In this document: positions 10,401 to 22,220 of the stretch, piece by piece
Position numbering within the stretch: position 1 is the first letter of the stretch
Layout: every line of letters begins with the position of its first letter
Source: Psoroptes ovis
Taxonomy: Eukaryota; Arthropoda; Arachnida; Sarcoptiformes; Psoroptidae
Assembly (NCBI GenBank): GCA_002943765.1
Contig: PQWQ01000019.1
Span: 1,026,001 to 1,090,000 of the forward strand
Direction: 5' to 3'
Length of the DNA: 64,000 nucleotides
The notes under the pieces: model-generated
What the model saw: the letters and a program-made list of their open reading frames with translations, nothing else
Databases searched by the model: none
What the model was told of the DNA's origin: nothing
Program-made: the position numbers and the translations under genes

Positions 10401-13400
10401 TTAATCGAATGTGAATACAAACATAAAACCTACACTTAATCATCAAATGAAACAGTGATTCAACCATTGATTAACCATTATTCAGTTTTGGTCACTTAAA
10501 CCAATTTTGATTTGATTCGAAGAAATTTTTGAAGAAATAATTTTTGCCCCGAGATAAATTGATTGATTGAATTGATATTAATTCTTTTCTATTTTTATTA
10601 AACTCACCAATCCAGAAAGTGCCCAATAGAATTGGCAACAATAATTGCGACCAAAATAGCAAATAAAATGAGTGAAGAAATAATAAATGATTTAAATCAA
10701 TCATCACAAATGATGATGATGACCAATTTGGATGATAATGAAAAGCCGATGGCCATGTGTAACAACGATTCGATAGAAGATGCTAAAACAATGGATACCA
10801 CCAGTGGTAAGTGAATTCCAAAGAAAAAATTTCAATTCAATTCATATATGCCCATAATAAACACATCGATTATCGATTTGATCGATTTGACATTTTAAAT
10901 TGTTTTTTATTTATTTTCATTCATTTGACTTTTACTAATTACAAGTTTAGTTGTACTAATTGTTATTTGTTTGTTTCAATCAAAACAATTTAAGACAATT
11001 ATGATATAGTTTTTCATTTTAAATTTCTGTGTCAGCCATTTTGTAATTTAGTTGTTGTTGTTGTTGGTGTACATATGTATTATTTTGATCCAAAATGTCA
11101 ATCATCTATGACTGAACTGGTTTTACAGTTTTCCATGAAATTTTTAAATGTTTTAGTCGAATATGTCTTTGAAAAAGTCCATAAGATTTGATTTAATTTT
11201 CTTAAGAAAAAAAGCTTTCTTAGATTCAATGTTTTGATTAACAATTTTGAAAATAGTTTGGGCTATAGTTCTCTTATCTCCTCTGTCTTCATGTCTCAAA
11301 TAAATATATTTCTTCATTGTGTCTGATCAGTTGTTTTTATTAGTTTTCACTTTTTTCAAAAACACTTTATCTGATCCAATGACAAATAGCACAGTGACAA
11401 TCGATCTGAAAACAATATTTTAAGTGAAAACCAAATTCTAAACATTTTTTGTAATTTGTCTGCTTTTGTAAAACATTGAATACATACAGTTTTTGAATGT
11501 GTCACCTGTGTGCTTGCTGATTGTGTGATTGCGATCAGACATTGAACATTGTTTGGCTTTGAACTATTAGATTTGGTTATTAGAGGCTATAGCCCTGAAA
11601 GTTTGCATTCAAAAATTGATGTTTTTTATTTAATCAATCAAAATATTCATGTTAAAATGTTGTCGCTAATACGAATATTAAAAACAATCATATTTAGAAT
11701 ATTATTTTTTGTACCTCAAAATAATAATGCCACCAACAATTCTAATGCAGTGATCACTGATGAATGTAAATCTTTTTTCAATTTTTTCACTCATTATGTT
11801 TTAATTATTGATTTATTATCATTATTTTTCAAAACAGCTGTTTGTACATCACATGATTTAGCAAAACAATCACGAGAATCAGTTGATAAGTGTATTGATG
11901 AGCTGAGCAGAAATCCAGAGAATGCTATCGAAATGGTGAATAATTATTTATCATCAAATGGCAATGTTAACAATGGTGATGATGATGATAAATCGATTCA
12001 AATATCAACATCTGCAATCAAAAATCGCCGCTTGACAATGGAAGATCGTCATGTCATTATACATAATTTGAATAAAGCATTGAATTTAGATGTATGTATA
12101 TATTTGTGTGTGTTTCACTGACTTATTATTCCACTGATTTCATTTGAAATTTAGTCGACAAATAGTTACAGTTATTATGCAATATTTGATGGACATGCTG
12201 GCATTGATGCAGCAAATTATTCTTCAGCACATTTACATCGTTATCTTACTGAAACAGAAGAGTTCAAGAAAGGCGATATGTTTGCAGCATTTCGAATGGC
12301 ATTCAAAGAAACTGATAATCAATTCATCAAGCGACTAAATGAAGATTATTTGAATGAAAAACCAAAACCAAGCGGTACAACAGCCATCTGTGCTCTGATT
12401 GAAAATAATAAAACTGTTTATTTGGCATGGGCTGGTGATTCACAGGTATTTTCTTGCTCATTTGATTTAGCCTTTTTGATAGTTGATTGTTTTATTATTC
12501 ATTAATAGGCGATTCTAGTACGTAATGGATGCTACGAAGAAATAATGTTGCCTCACAAACCAGAAATGGAAAATGAACGGATACGCATACAAGATCAAGG
12601 AGGATTGGTCATTTACATGGATACTTGGCGTGTCAATGGTATTCTTTCTGTTACAAGAGCTATCGGCGATCCTGAACATAAATCGCTGATCATTGCTGAT
12701 CCATCATTTTCATCTTTTGAGATTGATGATTCCCTAGACTTCTTAGTGCTTGGATGTGATGGTCTCTTTGATCATTTAAATGGACAAGACATTACTTCTG
12801 CTGTGTTTGAATATTTGTGCAAAAATGAAATGAACGATCCTGAAGTGGTCATTGAAAATGTGTCTGCATATCTTTCACAACAAGCTGTACAAGAAGGATC
12901 CACCGATAACATTACTTCAATCGTTTTATTCTTCAAACCATTCGAACAATTGATTGCCACCGGTGCACCATTGAAAAAAGATTTACCGGCTGATGTTGAT
13001 AATAATTCAAATGTAGAATTGCCTACCACAAATGGCGGCCATTTTCCATACACTGATTTTGCTGAATTACCGATTGGTAGTAATTATAAATTAAAATCAT
13101 CACCAACCGAGTCACTAGACAAATTACCGGACTTACAATCGTCGCCTGATAATCTAATTGATCAGTGCCCATCGGAGCCTCACATGCAAGAGCAATCAAT
13201 TGAAGAACCGTTAAAAGTTGAATCATCGAATCAGTCAGTGGCTGTAAATCCTGTTGAATTAATGAACCAAGAAAAGCCAGTTCAAGAAGGCTCTGAACAA
13301 GTGATGGATCAACCACCTCTATCAAACCAAATAGTGGACGATCACTTTGTCCAAGAATCACAACTTTTAGATGGTGACATTAAAATGTTGAATGAACCTT

Positions 13401-16400
13401 TGATTGATCAAACAAAAAGTGATCAACAACAGCAATGTTTGGATCAAAACAATGACGATAGTATCGAAGTTTATATCGACAATAATGAAGTGGTTGACGA
13501 CGACGACGAAGATGATATCGATGATGGAGAACAACAGTGTCAAGATGAATTCGGTAAGTTCATTGATTCATTCGTTTAATCCAAAGTTAGGATTATTTTG
13601 ACAATTGAAAATGTTTATGTGACAATTTTTAGATGATGTCATTAATTTAAATAATAATATGAGAATGTGTGAGAATTTTTTTTCACCTTATTTGATCTAT
13701 TTATATATGAATAGACGATAGTCATGACATGCACAAGTTATTATTTATTTCATGGCTGATTAAGGTTATATGTTAAGATGTTTGTTTGAATGAATCATTT
13801 AATTTTGATGAGAAAAAAATATATTTGAATTGTTGTTGCAAAGGGTTTTAATGTGAAAAATTCGTGATTCAGTAGTAAATAATAATGACTAGTAATTTAT
13901 TTTAATTCAAAGTCTTTTATTGTTTTTCATGATTCGGTCATCATCATTTTTTTGATTAGAATTATGCAACATATTTAGATCTTTTTGATCATAAACTATT
14001 ATTATCATGAATGAATTGTTGTTGTTGCTTCCAAATAAAAAGGATCAGGTTTCTCTTCTTTTCCCTGGAATTTAGTTTGATGCTTATTATTTTTTAGTTT
14101 TTAGAGGTTTTCGATTAAGGGTACACAGTTAATTATGGATATATAGCCAGGGTTAATGTTAATCAATTGGTGTCAAAAATATATTTCGGGTGTGTGTGTG
14201 TTAGGTTAGAAATGAAATGAAATGATAGATATTGTTATGGATGAATGAATTTTGTGGCTATGTATTTATTTTCGGGTTGTCCAAAAAGTTTTTGCCGATT
14301 TTCAAATGTTTTTCAATTAGTAAATTGGCAAAAACTTTTCGGACAACCTAATATTTGGTTGTTATTATTAATCAAACAAGTTAATTGTACTATTTCTATT
14401 TTAGTTTATTCTATTTTTGATTTATGCTTTTTCAATTGATATTTCTTTTTCCCTTTTTTATTACTGAATGTGATGTGAATGAATGATTCTTGGTGCCAAG
14501 AAACAAAACAAAACAAACAAATAAAAACCAGTATTTTTGGGGTAAAGTTTAGTTATTTGTGAATGAATGAATGCATGAATGAATGTGTGTGTATTCGAGT
14601 CGAGTTGATTTATTCTTTTGGTGGTTTTGTTTATGTAATAATATTCTTATGCTCAATCAGTAATATTTGTTTGTGTCTATGTTTTTTGGTGCTTCCAATA
14701 GTGTGTCACATCACAACAACACAATCAAATCCTTCATTTATTTGTTCATTTTCAGTGTTGAATGTAGTAGTTGTGCTGCTGTTCATCATCATGCATGTCT
14801 GACAGTGATGGTGCTTTGATGTATGAGTACTGTAATTTTAAAAAATTTTTTAAACCAAATCAATGTTTTTTTCTGTTTTTGTTTTTTTCTAAATTTGTGA
14901 TCTTTTTATATTCATTTAATTATTGTTAATAGATTTTGTACCAATCGACAACAATTCAATACTAACCGAAATGCAGACAGCCAATGATAATGAAGAAATG
15001 GTTGATGAAAAATTAATGATGATGAATGATAATAATGATTTGAATCAAACAATCGATAATGATGATCATAAACCAATCATCGAATCAAAAATGATGAATT
15101 GTGATGAGCTATTAAATAATGAAAATAATAATAGTAATATTGAAAATAATCCATACGATAATACAAACATGGATAATACTGTTATATTCGATAATTCTTT
15201 GATAATTAAAAATAATGATATTGATGACCAAGCTGAATTACCACAGCAGCAGATGATGGATGCTCATAATGAAATTCAACCGATTGATAGTAATATTGAA
15301 AATAATAATCAATCAAATGATTTGAATATGAATTTGATGGACAATGATTCGATGCAACCTTCTGGTGAAAACCATGAACCATCATCTGATGACTCAAAAT
15401 TGATAGCATTGGATGATAATCAACAACAGGTGAGTCAATCATTTTCCATTAAAAGTACTGATTTTAAAAATTTGAAATATTTTCAGCAAACAAATAATGT
15501 GACCAATGATGAATTGATAACACCTGTAATCGAAACTGATACTGGATCATCATCGACCAAAGAGTTCGATAATATAATCGATGATCAGTCACAAATGATG
15601 AATATTGAACCAGACAAATGTGTGACAAACATGGATGTTGAACAACAATTGAATTCAACACTGAAAAATCCATTTGAAATTTCAGAAAATGATTGTCTTA
15701 ATCGTACCAAAAGATTTGCTGATTTTGATGATGGTTTATTGATTCCTGAACCAATATCAGAGCCGTTGCCGCCCACTGCACCTCCGGCAACACTAGAATC
15801 AAATACAACAACAGTATTGAATGATAATAATGATAATGTTCAACATGTCGAAAATGGTATTATTAATAATAATCATATTTCATCTGATGAATATACTCCA
15901 GATTTGAATGATATCGTTATGAAAATGGAACAATTACAAATGGATAATTTACAGCAACAATCGATTTCTGCAGAGAAATCTGAAGATAAAGTAGATTTAG
16001 CTGTCAACATGAATCAAGATTCGAATGAATTAATGATGACAAAAATGGAAGATTTACCGTCAACAGAACAACCACAAAGTTACATTGTAACTGATTCAAA
16101 TGTTAATTCACAACATTCAAATATGATTGATTTGATAAGCGAATATTCGCCGATCAAAACTCCTAGTGATCAACCATCCAATGACATTGATCAAGTTAAA
16201 GATGTTGGAGATATTAAAGAATTGAAAGAAACGAAAGATCCTGAGATTTCAAAGGCTTCAGAACCACCATCGGTCACCAAGAAAACGCCAACCGTTGCAG
16301 AGAATGCCACAACAATCAATAAATTAAAATCATCAACAGCAAATGTCAAAGCAAATGTTCCCAAAACTGCTCCTGTAGTGAAAAAGACTACTGGCACTAC

Positions 16401-17262
16401 TAAACCTACTGCATCAGCTGCTACTGCAGCTAAAACGACACGTAATACGACAGTTGGTAAACCAACTACTCCAACCAATAAATTGACAACCACTAAACCA
16501 GCAGTTAAAACAACCACAGCACCTGCCGCTCCTAAACCGGCAATTACTGCGACTAAAAAGCCACTAACAACTCGACCTGCGACAACTGCGACTAGTACTA
16601 AGACTGTCGCTGCAACAGGCGCAGCAGTAAAACCTGCTCCACGTGCGCCCTTGACTAGCCGTCCAGCTGCAGCTAAACCATCTGCGACTGCACCAAAAAC
16701 AACATTGCGTCCTTCATCAACCGCTGCATCTTCAGCCGCTAAACAAGTCCCGAAAGCAAGCACTGCCGGTAGTACTGCTGTTGCTGCACGTAAACCTTTA
16801 TCTTCTTCAGTATCAGCACCGAAAACTGGTTCGATTCGCCCGGCTACCACAGCTTCAAAACCGGCTACAAATGTCAAATCTTCGGTACCGAAACCATCAC
16901 CAACAGAAAAGAAACCATCAACAGTTGGCGTCACACGTCCACCGTTAAAGAAAGCAGCACCAAATACAACTGCAGCAGCGAAACCTGGAACGCAAACCAA
17001 AGCCGTACAAAAAATTCCACGTTCTCCAATGGCAAAGTCCGCTGCAGCATCTGGTGGTTTAAGTAACGGAATTGAATCGGCTAAAGCAGTACCTAAACCT
17101 GCTACTTCAACCAATGCAAAACGTGCAAATTCTGAAGCGAATTCATTGAAACAAGAGCTGGAAGAAGCAGCAATGGCCGCAATGGTTGCATCAAACAATG
17201 AAGCGCATTCGACATTAAATGGTAATGGTGCAGTAGTTGATAATACTGAAAGTGCTATTTGA
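7447..17262 (+). CDS. PP2C-family Ser/Thr phosphatase, PPM1E/PPM1F (POPX) type, with very long tail
   Basis: Proposed exons: 7447-7829, 10616-10806, 11838-12091, 12155-12445, 12509-13553, 14933-15429, 15487-17262, giving 1478 residues with all phases compatible. The protein is a metal-dependent Ser/Thr phosphatase. All PP2C motifs are present in order: RRLTMEDRHV, AIFDGHAG, SGTTAICAL, AWAGDSQAIL, WRVNGILSVTRAIGD, LGCDGLFD and STDNIT, so it should be active. The segment CPIELATIIATKIANKMSEE made by joining exons 1 and 2 resembles the helix before the catalytic domain of PPM1F, which supports that join over a 2.8-kb intron. After the domain comes an acidic Asn/Gln/Asp-rich region and then a Thr/Ala/Lys/Pro-rich basic region of about 300 residues. 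PPM1E/F dephosphorylate PAK and CaM kinases. The join of the last two exons rests on phase and composition only; they could instead be a separate gene. The 57-bp intron 15430-15486 has no stop and is a multiple of three. Confidence 0.8.
9069..9142 (-). mobile_element. 74-bp mariner-derived MITE, copy 1
   Basis: Nearly palindromic element whose ends read GGTTGTACGAAAAG and, on the other side, GAACAGC-like bases, next to TA. The end sequence resembles mariner terminal repeats (TTAGGTTGTCCGAAAAGT type). It matches the element at 14275-14348 end to end, in the opposite orientation. It lies in the first intron of the PP2C gene. Confidence 0.8.
9743..9779. repeat. Perfect AT palindrome, 16-bp arms
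   Basis: Arms TTAATTAAAATTATTA and its exact complement, separated by five bases (TGAAA). It lies in the first PP2C intron, between two MITEs. Confidence 0.9.
9862..10021. mobile_element. 160-bp palindromic MITE, copy 2
   Basis: Begins CAGGGTTTCAAGTTTTAATT and ends with the complement, AATTAAAACTTGAAACCCTG, so the element is one long imperfect inverted repeat. It is preceded by TA; the bases after it are CA, so the target duplication is no longer perfect. It has the same length as the copy at 60909-61068. It carries no coding sequence and lies within the first PP2C intron. Confidence 0.88.
14275..14348 (+). mobile_element. 74-bp mariner-derived MITE, copy 2
   Basis: Starts GGTTGTCCAAAAAGTTTTTG and ends CAAAAACTTTTCGGACAACC, followed by TA. 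The two arms of about 30 bp are inverted repeats that match mariner-type termini, with only a few bases between them. It lies in the 1.38-kb intron (13554-14932) of the PP2C gene. Confidence 0.88.
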
Positions 17263-18482
17263 AAAAAAAGGTAACAAAAGGATTTACCCCGGTCGAAACA
17301 TTTGATTGATGATGATTTCATCTAGTCGCGCATACAACGAAATCGGAAGCAGATTCAAAACAAAAAAAAGATGTCATTATGATCTTCAAACAAACAAACA
17401 AACCTTATTTGATTATATGTAAATGCTCAAATTTAGATATTCGATCATTTGATTGATGATTTTGATTATAATTCTTGTGGTGTCTTTATAACTTTAATAT
17501 ATTGATTCATATTGATTTTTTCAATTATTCTAAAAACACTATTTGATTCTGATTATTTTATGAGAATTTATTATTATTTTATTGATTAAGAGTTGTGACT
17601 AAAATTTTCTGTGAAAATTATTTCATAATGAAACTATGGTTTCTTTCTTTTTCTAAGAACACAACTTTAATTTAATTCAATTATTAAGCATAATAATCAT
17701 TTCTATTTTTTAAAATAAATATTTTACTTCTATTTTATCCTTATTTCACCTTATTTTCAATTGCTTTTTTGTCGGTTCAAGAGGGTATAATGTCATTGTG
17801 TGTGAATGTATCTCAATCCTATGACAAACCTTTGACACTGCATTATATGCATCAAAAGCATATAAATGCATGCGTATTTCAGTAACCCATTTTCGTATAA
17901 AAGGTCATGATGACAAAAAAAATTAGGTCATTGAAAGGCCATAAGAAAATAGGTCACATTTCTCGCTTTGCTTTGTAATGTTACAGTGGAGGGTGTAAAT
18001 AACGTATGGTTCAATATGTTCGAGTTTAACCCGATTTTTTTTGGAAAAGGTTTCGAACATGTACCCACTCTAATCATGGCAAGGGTGGTTACATGGTTAC
18101 AATAACCCATTTACCATAGAAGGAGGAGAGGGTGGTATTCAATAACCCGGTTACATTTTATAACGAACGGGGTGATTATTCGATCGGGTTATTCGAAGGT
18201 GGATAGTGGGTGGTGATTGTTCCGAAGTTTTCTGTGCTGATAGGGTTTCGCAAAGTTTTATCGATGACCTCTAAATCATTTGATCAATGGGTGGGTTTCA
18301 AGTCACTCGGTGCTACTGAACCACATCCAGCGAAACACTTTGTGTTGAAATAGGTGAAACTGGTTGCATATGTATGGCTCAGTTTCAAAATTAATGCGTA
18401 GAGTGCGCGATTGTCGCACAATTTTGGAAATACTAAAGTTCAATTGATGATCAACTATGGAGCAATTACAATTCTAATCAAG

Positions 18483-18490
18483 TATAAATA
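18483..18490 (+). promoter_or_regulatory. Possible TATA box
   Basis: TATAAATA, about 66 bp upstream of an ATG (18549) that opens a 30-codon frame ending exactly at a consensus splice donor. Spacing fits a core promoter with a short leader. Confidence 0.4.
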
Positions 18491-18548
18491 CGAAAACATC
18501 GCTCTGATTTTCATTTAATTATCATCAAACAACTTTTAATTTTGTAAA

Positions 18549-18638
18549 ATGAAAATAAATTATTCCTTCATCATGAATTCTCAATGGTCACATCACCTGG
18601 TCTCTTCCAACGATAGTCTTTTGAATCGATTAAATAAG
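18549..18638 (+). CDS. Possible first coding exon of an unidentified gene
   Basis: The ATG at 18549 opens 30 codons (MKINYSFIMNSQWSHH at the start) that end in phase 0 at a consensus donor, AAG|GTAAGT, at 18639. A TATA box lies upstream. No downstream exon was found before the minus-strand gene that begins at 18883, so the rest of the gene, if real, would have to lie in or beyond that gene's span. No family was recognised. It could equally be a chance frame or the 5' end of a non-coding transcript. Confidence 0.25.
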
Positions 18639-18882
18639 GTAAGTTCATTTGGATTATTTTTATTTTTATTAAAGTGTTGATCAAATGATCGATTAATGAA
18701 TGAGAAAGATTTAAAATATCGTTTTTCACTGTAAAAATGATAAATTGATTAGTATGTGCTCATTGAACACATAATTTGTTATTAAGTATTCAAACTGTAC
18801 AAAATCATCTCTGACTGGTCAAATAAATAGATTTGTGTAATGAATGATTGTGATCATATGTGTGTGTGAATGAATGAATGGA

Positions 18883-20401
18883 TTAATTAGCTGATTGTTT
18901 TTCATAGAATCGCTTTAATAATTGATCGATTTCTTCTTTGAGTGATTGATTCGACATTTGTGATTGCATTGATTGCTCATCGTTTTGCTGACCCATTCCC
19001 ATTGTTGAATTTGGTGATGCAAACAAATCAGATGGGAATGAATAACCTTCAAATTGATCCATTGGTTGATTGTTGTCTGCGATTGCTGAATTATATCGTT
19101 CATCATTCTGTAAAAATTTATAACGTGACAATATTTCATTTGTATTTCGGCTCATAGGCGATGAACTTGCAGTGGCTGTATTTGGTTGTGACTCTTCATC
19201 ATTGGCCAAAGAAATTGTGCTGCCGATTGACGGTTGTCTTGAAAAAACCATTCGGTCCTGGTGACCTTGGTTGACAGCATTAAATTGTTGTGAGGAATAA
19301 TTGTCATTAATTGGAGCATCGTTGACAGCAGCTGATTCCATGCCAAAAGGTGTTTCGAAACCGAATTCTTTTGCATATTTTGCTATTGATTTTCTCCAAT
19401 TCAGTTTATCATCAGCAGACGAAGAGGATTGGTCAGATGATTGAGTTGATTGAATTTTCTTCGATGTGTTTGCATCTTGAAAACTTAATGTCATGGATGG
19501 TTTTTCTGCTGGTGTTGATGGCAATGCAGACATCGGTTGTTCATTATTCAGTTGATAATAAGACATGGTTTTAGGCGTTGCCATCATCTGATGGGATGGC
19601 AGCGATCGACGTCCTGGTCTACTTTTACTATCACGCTTTAATGAATTGTCTGGTTGCTGCTGTACTGGATCTTCAAACGATAAAGTCATGTATGTCTGAG
19701 TTGGAGGTGCGGATGCATCAGATTGGATCGTTTGTCTTGCTTCTTGAATCGATTTTACGCTTGAAATTGGACGCCATAATGGTGCTACTGGTTGCGACGG
19801 CGAGGAATCAACGATTCGTTGTATTATGGGACTTCGATAACGTAGTATTTCTGTTCCAGCATTACTCAACATTGGTGCAGAAGTGGCTGCAGATGCATGT
19901 GTGGGTTTTTGGTCAAATATAATCGAAGTCAGCTTGGGAATCACTTGTTGATAAAATTGTTGACGATTTGCGATGGCCGACGGAGATGATGGAGAATTTT
20001 GAAGTAAAACCGATTCTATTTTTTCATTTATTAATTTTGGATAATTATTCGATTCGGATTGAACAATAATCGATGCTGCTGGTTGATTTGGGTTTGTTGT
20101 GGCCGAATTTTCATGATTAACTATTGGTGATTGGTTGCTGGTTCCAGCTGGATTCACAATCGGTTGATTCAAACGTTTAAAGTCAAAATTATCGGCCAAA
20201 GGTGTGAGACGATCATCATAAATGATTGAATTGCCTGAGATTTGAGCGAATCGGTGAAAATTTCGAAAATTCATCAATTAATTGATTACCTTTTGGATGA
20301 ATAACTTCACGATGTGCTTCGATTTCGCAGAATGAAATCGTTATGGTCAAAATTAATAAATTGATTGCCATGGACAATGATTGGCTTGGTCGCTGATACA
20401 T
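18883..20401 (-). CDS. Secreted Gln/Ser/Asn-rich protein, unknown family
   Basis: Exons 20290-20401 and 18883-20234 (55-bp intron, phase 1) give 487 residues. The start at 20401 is chosen because it yields a clear signal peptide: a hydrophobic core MAINLLILTITISFC followed by EIEAHRE. A longer start upstream would put extra residues before it. The mature part is low-complexity, rich in Gln, Ser, Asn and Pro. It holds two copies of a short motif, MTLSFED (coded near 19690) and MTLSFQD (coded near 19490), each after a Pro/Ser-rich stretch, and ends in a predicted helix EEIDQLLKRFYEKQ. No cysteine pattern or enzyme domain was seen, and I do not recognise the family. A structural or matrix-like extracellular protein is one possibility, but this is only inference from composition. 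Confidence 0.75.
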
Positions 20402-21391
20402 TTTGGAAGTTTTAATATGAATCATAGAAGTGATATACATTTATGTGTTGGTTTTGTCTCGTGCATTCATTAAACAACGATGAAATCAAATGACGAGCAA
20501 AATGAAAAGATTTATTTCCAAAGAAATGATTAACACTAGCTTTCATGTGATGTTGTTTAAGTCGATCGAACAAATCTGGAAATCAAATCACAAATGAAAA
20601 TGATTTCATTTGTGACAAATGATTTTTATAGTCAGGAAACTAGAGATTTATAATCGATTTTCGCGTTTGTAGGTGAAAAGTAATTATGATCATTGTCTTA
20701 TTTACTTTCATTTTCCCGATAAATTCCCAAAAAATGTCCTGTTCCACAAAGTAGACTAATTTTCCCTAACCGTTTTCATTATCCGTATGGATTTTCTGTC
20801 GTGTTTCATTGAACTAAGAAAATGTTTGTCAACACACAAAATGACTGATTTAAATAAACAATTTTATGCGAACAGAGCGAAACAAAAAAGATTTGTTTTG
20901 TTGAATATCGGTTCAACGATTTGTCAACCAACTTTTTTGTTGACTGTTTTTTTTCTCAATCATTTTCAAGCTTGGTAATTATCATTCCTAATCGACTACT
21001 TTCCTTTGCGAAAATGTGTTCAGACCAGAGGTAACCGTGCATTGAAGGCGTGTTAATCATTTGTTGCATCAGCATTCATTTAATAATTATCACCTGTATT
21101 AAGTGATTTGAATGCTAATGATTTGTTTGGCGGAAATGTTTGTGTAATTTCAAATATTATTGAAAGAATAGATATCAATATTTGAATTGAGATTAAACGA
21201 AAAATAATTAATTTATTTGTGATTCAATGATTTACAATGATTACAATGAATTTTTGATGCAAAATATTTTGTCCAACTCAGAAAAAGAATGGAATGACTT
21301 GTTCAATATTGGTTTGTTTGTTTACAATTTAAGATTAATGTGAAATATTATACATTTAATGGATCGACATGTGTTCATGTTGATGATGAGG
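20402..21391. other. Intergenic, nothing recognised
   Basis: Upstream region of the secreted-protein gene and the 3' side of the GTPase-like gene. There are only short frames with no family match, and no strong repeat. Confidence 0.5.
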
Positions 21392-22220
21392 TCATGCTTT
21401 GATCATTTGCATTTGTTCGAATGGTAAACAAATTCGTTTGATTAAATTTCTGATGGAGGCATAATTTGAATAATTATTATTATTTGAATCACATGTTTTA
21501 TGATTGCGACAATTCTCGATTGCTTTTTGAAACAAACCTTTTGATTGTTCATCATTAAAATGCTTAGTGCCAAATGTTTGTCGATAAATGTTGAGCATGA
21601 ATAAATGATGAAATGCTTTTATATGACGAGATGAATAACAATAATTGAACAATGGAATCGCTTCGATTTGTTGAAGATAATTTTTTATTTGAGTGCATGG
21701 TAAATCTGACCGACAACGACGATGATTACGAACGTTTCCCAGAACGAACAATGTCGGTCTGTGTTTACAATTTGGACCATTGTAAAGTGCAAGAATTGAA
21801 TCCAAAGCTTGACGCATCATCTGAAATGTTTGATTGGAATCGTAAACACCGATAATGACATCCAATTGATTGTAATATGGCTGAATCTCATGGCGACTCA
21901 ATGGTCCATTACATGTTCTTTCGAATACTTTTAATTTGATTTCCAATTCTCGAAAAATTACTTTTTGTGAATAACAATATTGTTTGAATGAATCTTCATT
22001 ACAATTTGTTGATTCAGTTGATGATTGTCGATGATATTGATATGGACAATTTGTTCGACTTAGTATTGACTCGATCAAACTGGTTTTGCCACAACCTATT
22101 CGAAAATGGTCAATTATTATTTCAATTAAATTATTCCATTCTTTTCGATCACTTACCAGATGGACCGATCACTAAAATTTTCTGTGTTATTTGATGATAA
22201 AGTGGAGATGATCGGGACAT
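21392..22220 (-). CDS. Atypical Ras/Rab-like small GTPase protein with degraded G motifs
   Basis: Exons 22157-22220 and 21392-22095 (61-bp intron, phase 1) give 255 residues. The splice junction builds a perfect P-loop, ILVIGPSGCGKTSLIES, near residue 16, as in small GTPases. Further along, YYNQLDVIIGVYDSNQTF aligns with the YYRGADGAILVYD strand of Rab/Ras proteins, and TLFVLGNVRNH takes the place of the NKxD guanine-binding strand. The DTAG (G3) motif that should precede YY is also replaced by CNGPLSRH. So the core fold seems present, but the motifs for Mg2+/gamma-phosphate and for guanine recognition are missing. It may bind another nucleotide, or none. The C terminus has no CaaX or double-cysteine prenylation site. 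Cysteines are frequent (over ten). The exact subfamily is unknown. Confidence 0.72.

Larger units (their letters stand above)
17263..18882. other. Non-coding stretch after the PP2C gene
   Basis: Contains the PP2C 3' UTR (AATAAA-like signals, e.g. near 17715) and then a block of distinctly higher GC, about 17880-18420. That block has repeated TAACCC/GGGTTA motifs (17883, 18101, 18141, and inverted at 18185). It may be a decayed mobile element; no reading frame with support was found in it. A TATA box and possible short first exon follow at 18483-18638. Confidence 0.5.

Noticed and set aside
11549..11837. Possible extra exon in the PP2C intron before 11838
   Set aside because: The direct join 10806/11838 is in phase and gives a sensible chain; the candidate has no good donor and would need a weak GTAAAT site.
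16191..17321. Long frame on the minus strand opposite the PP2C tail (376 codons)
   Set aside because: It is the shadow of the Thr/Ala/Lys/Pro-rich codons; the Ala/Val/Gly-rich translation has no family and no start context.
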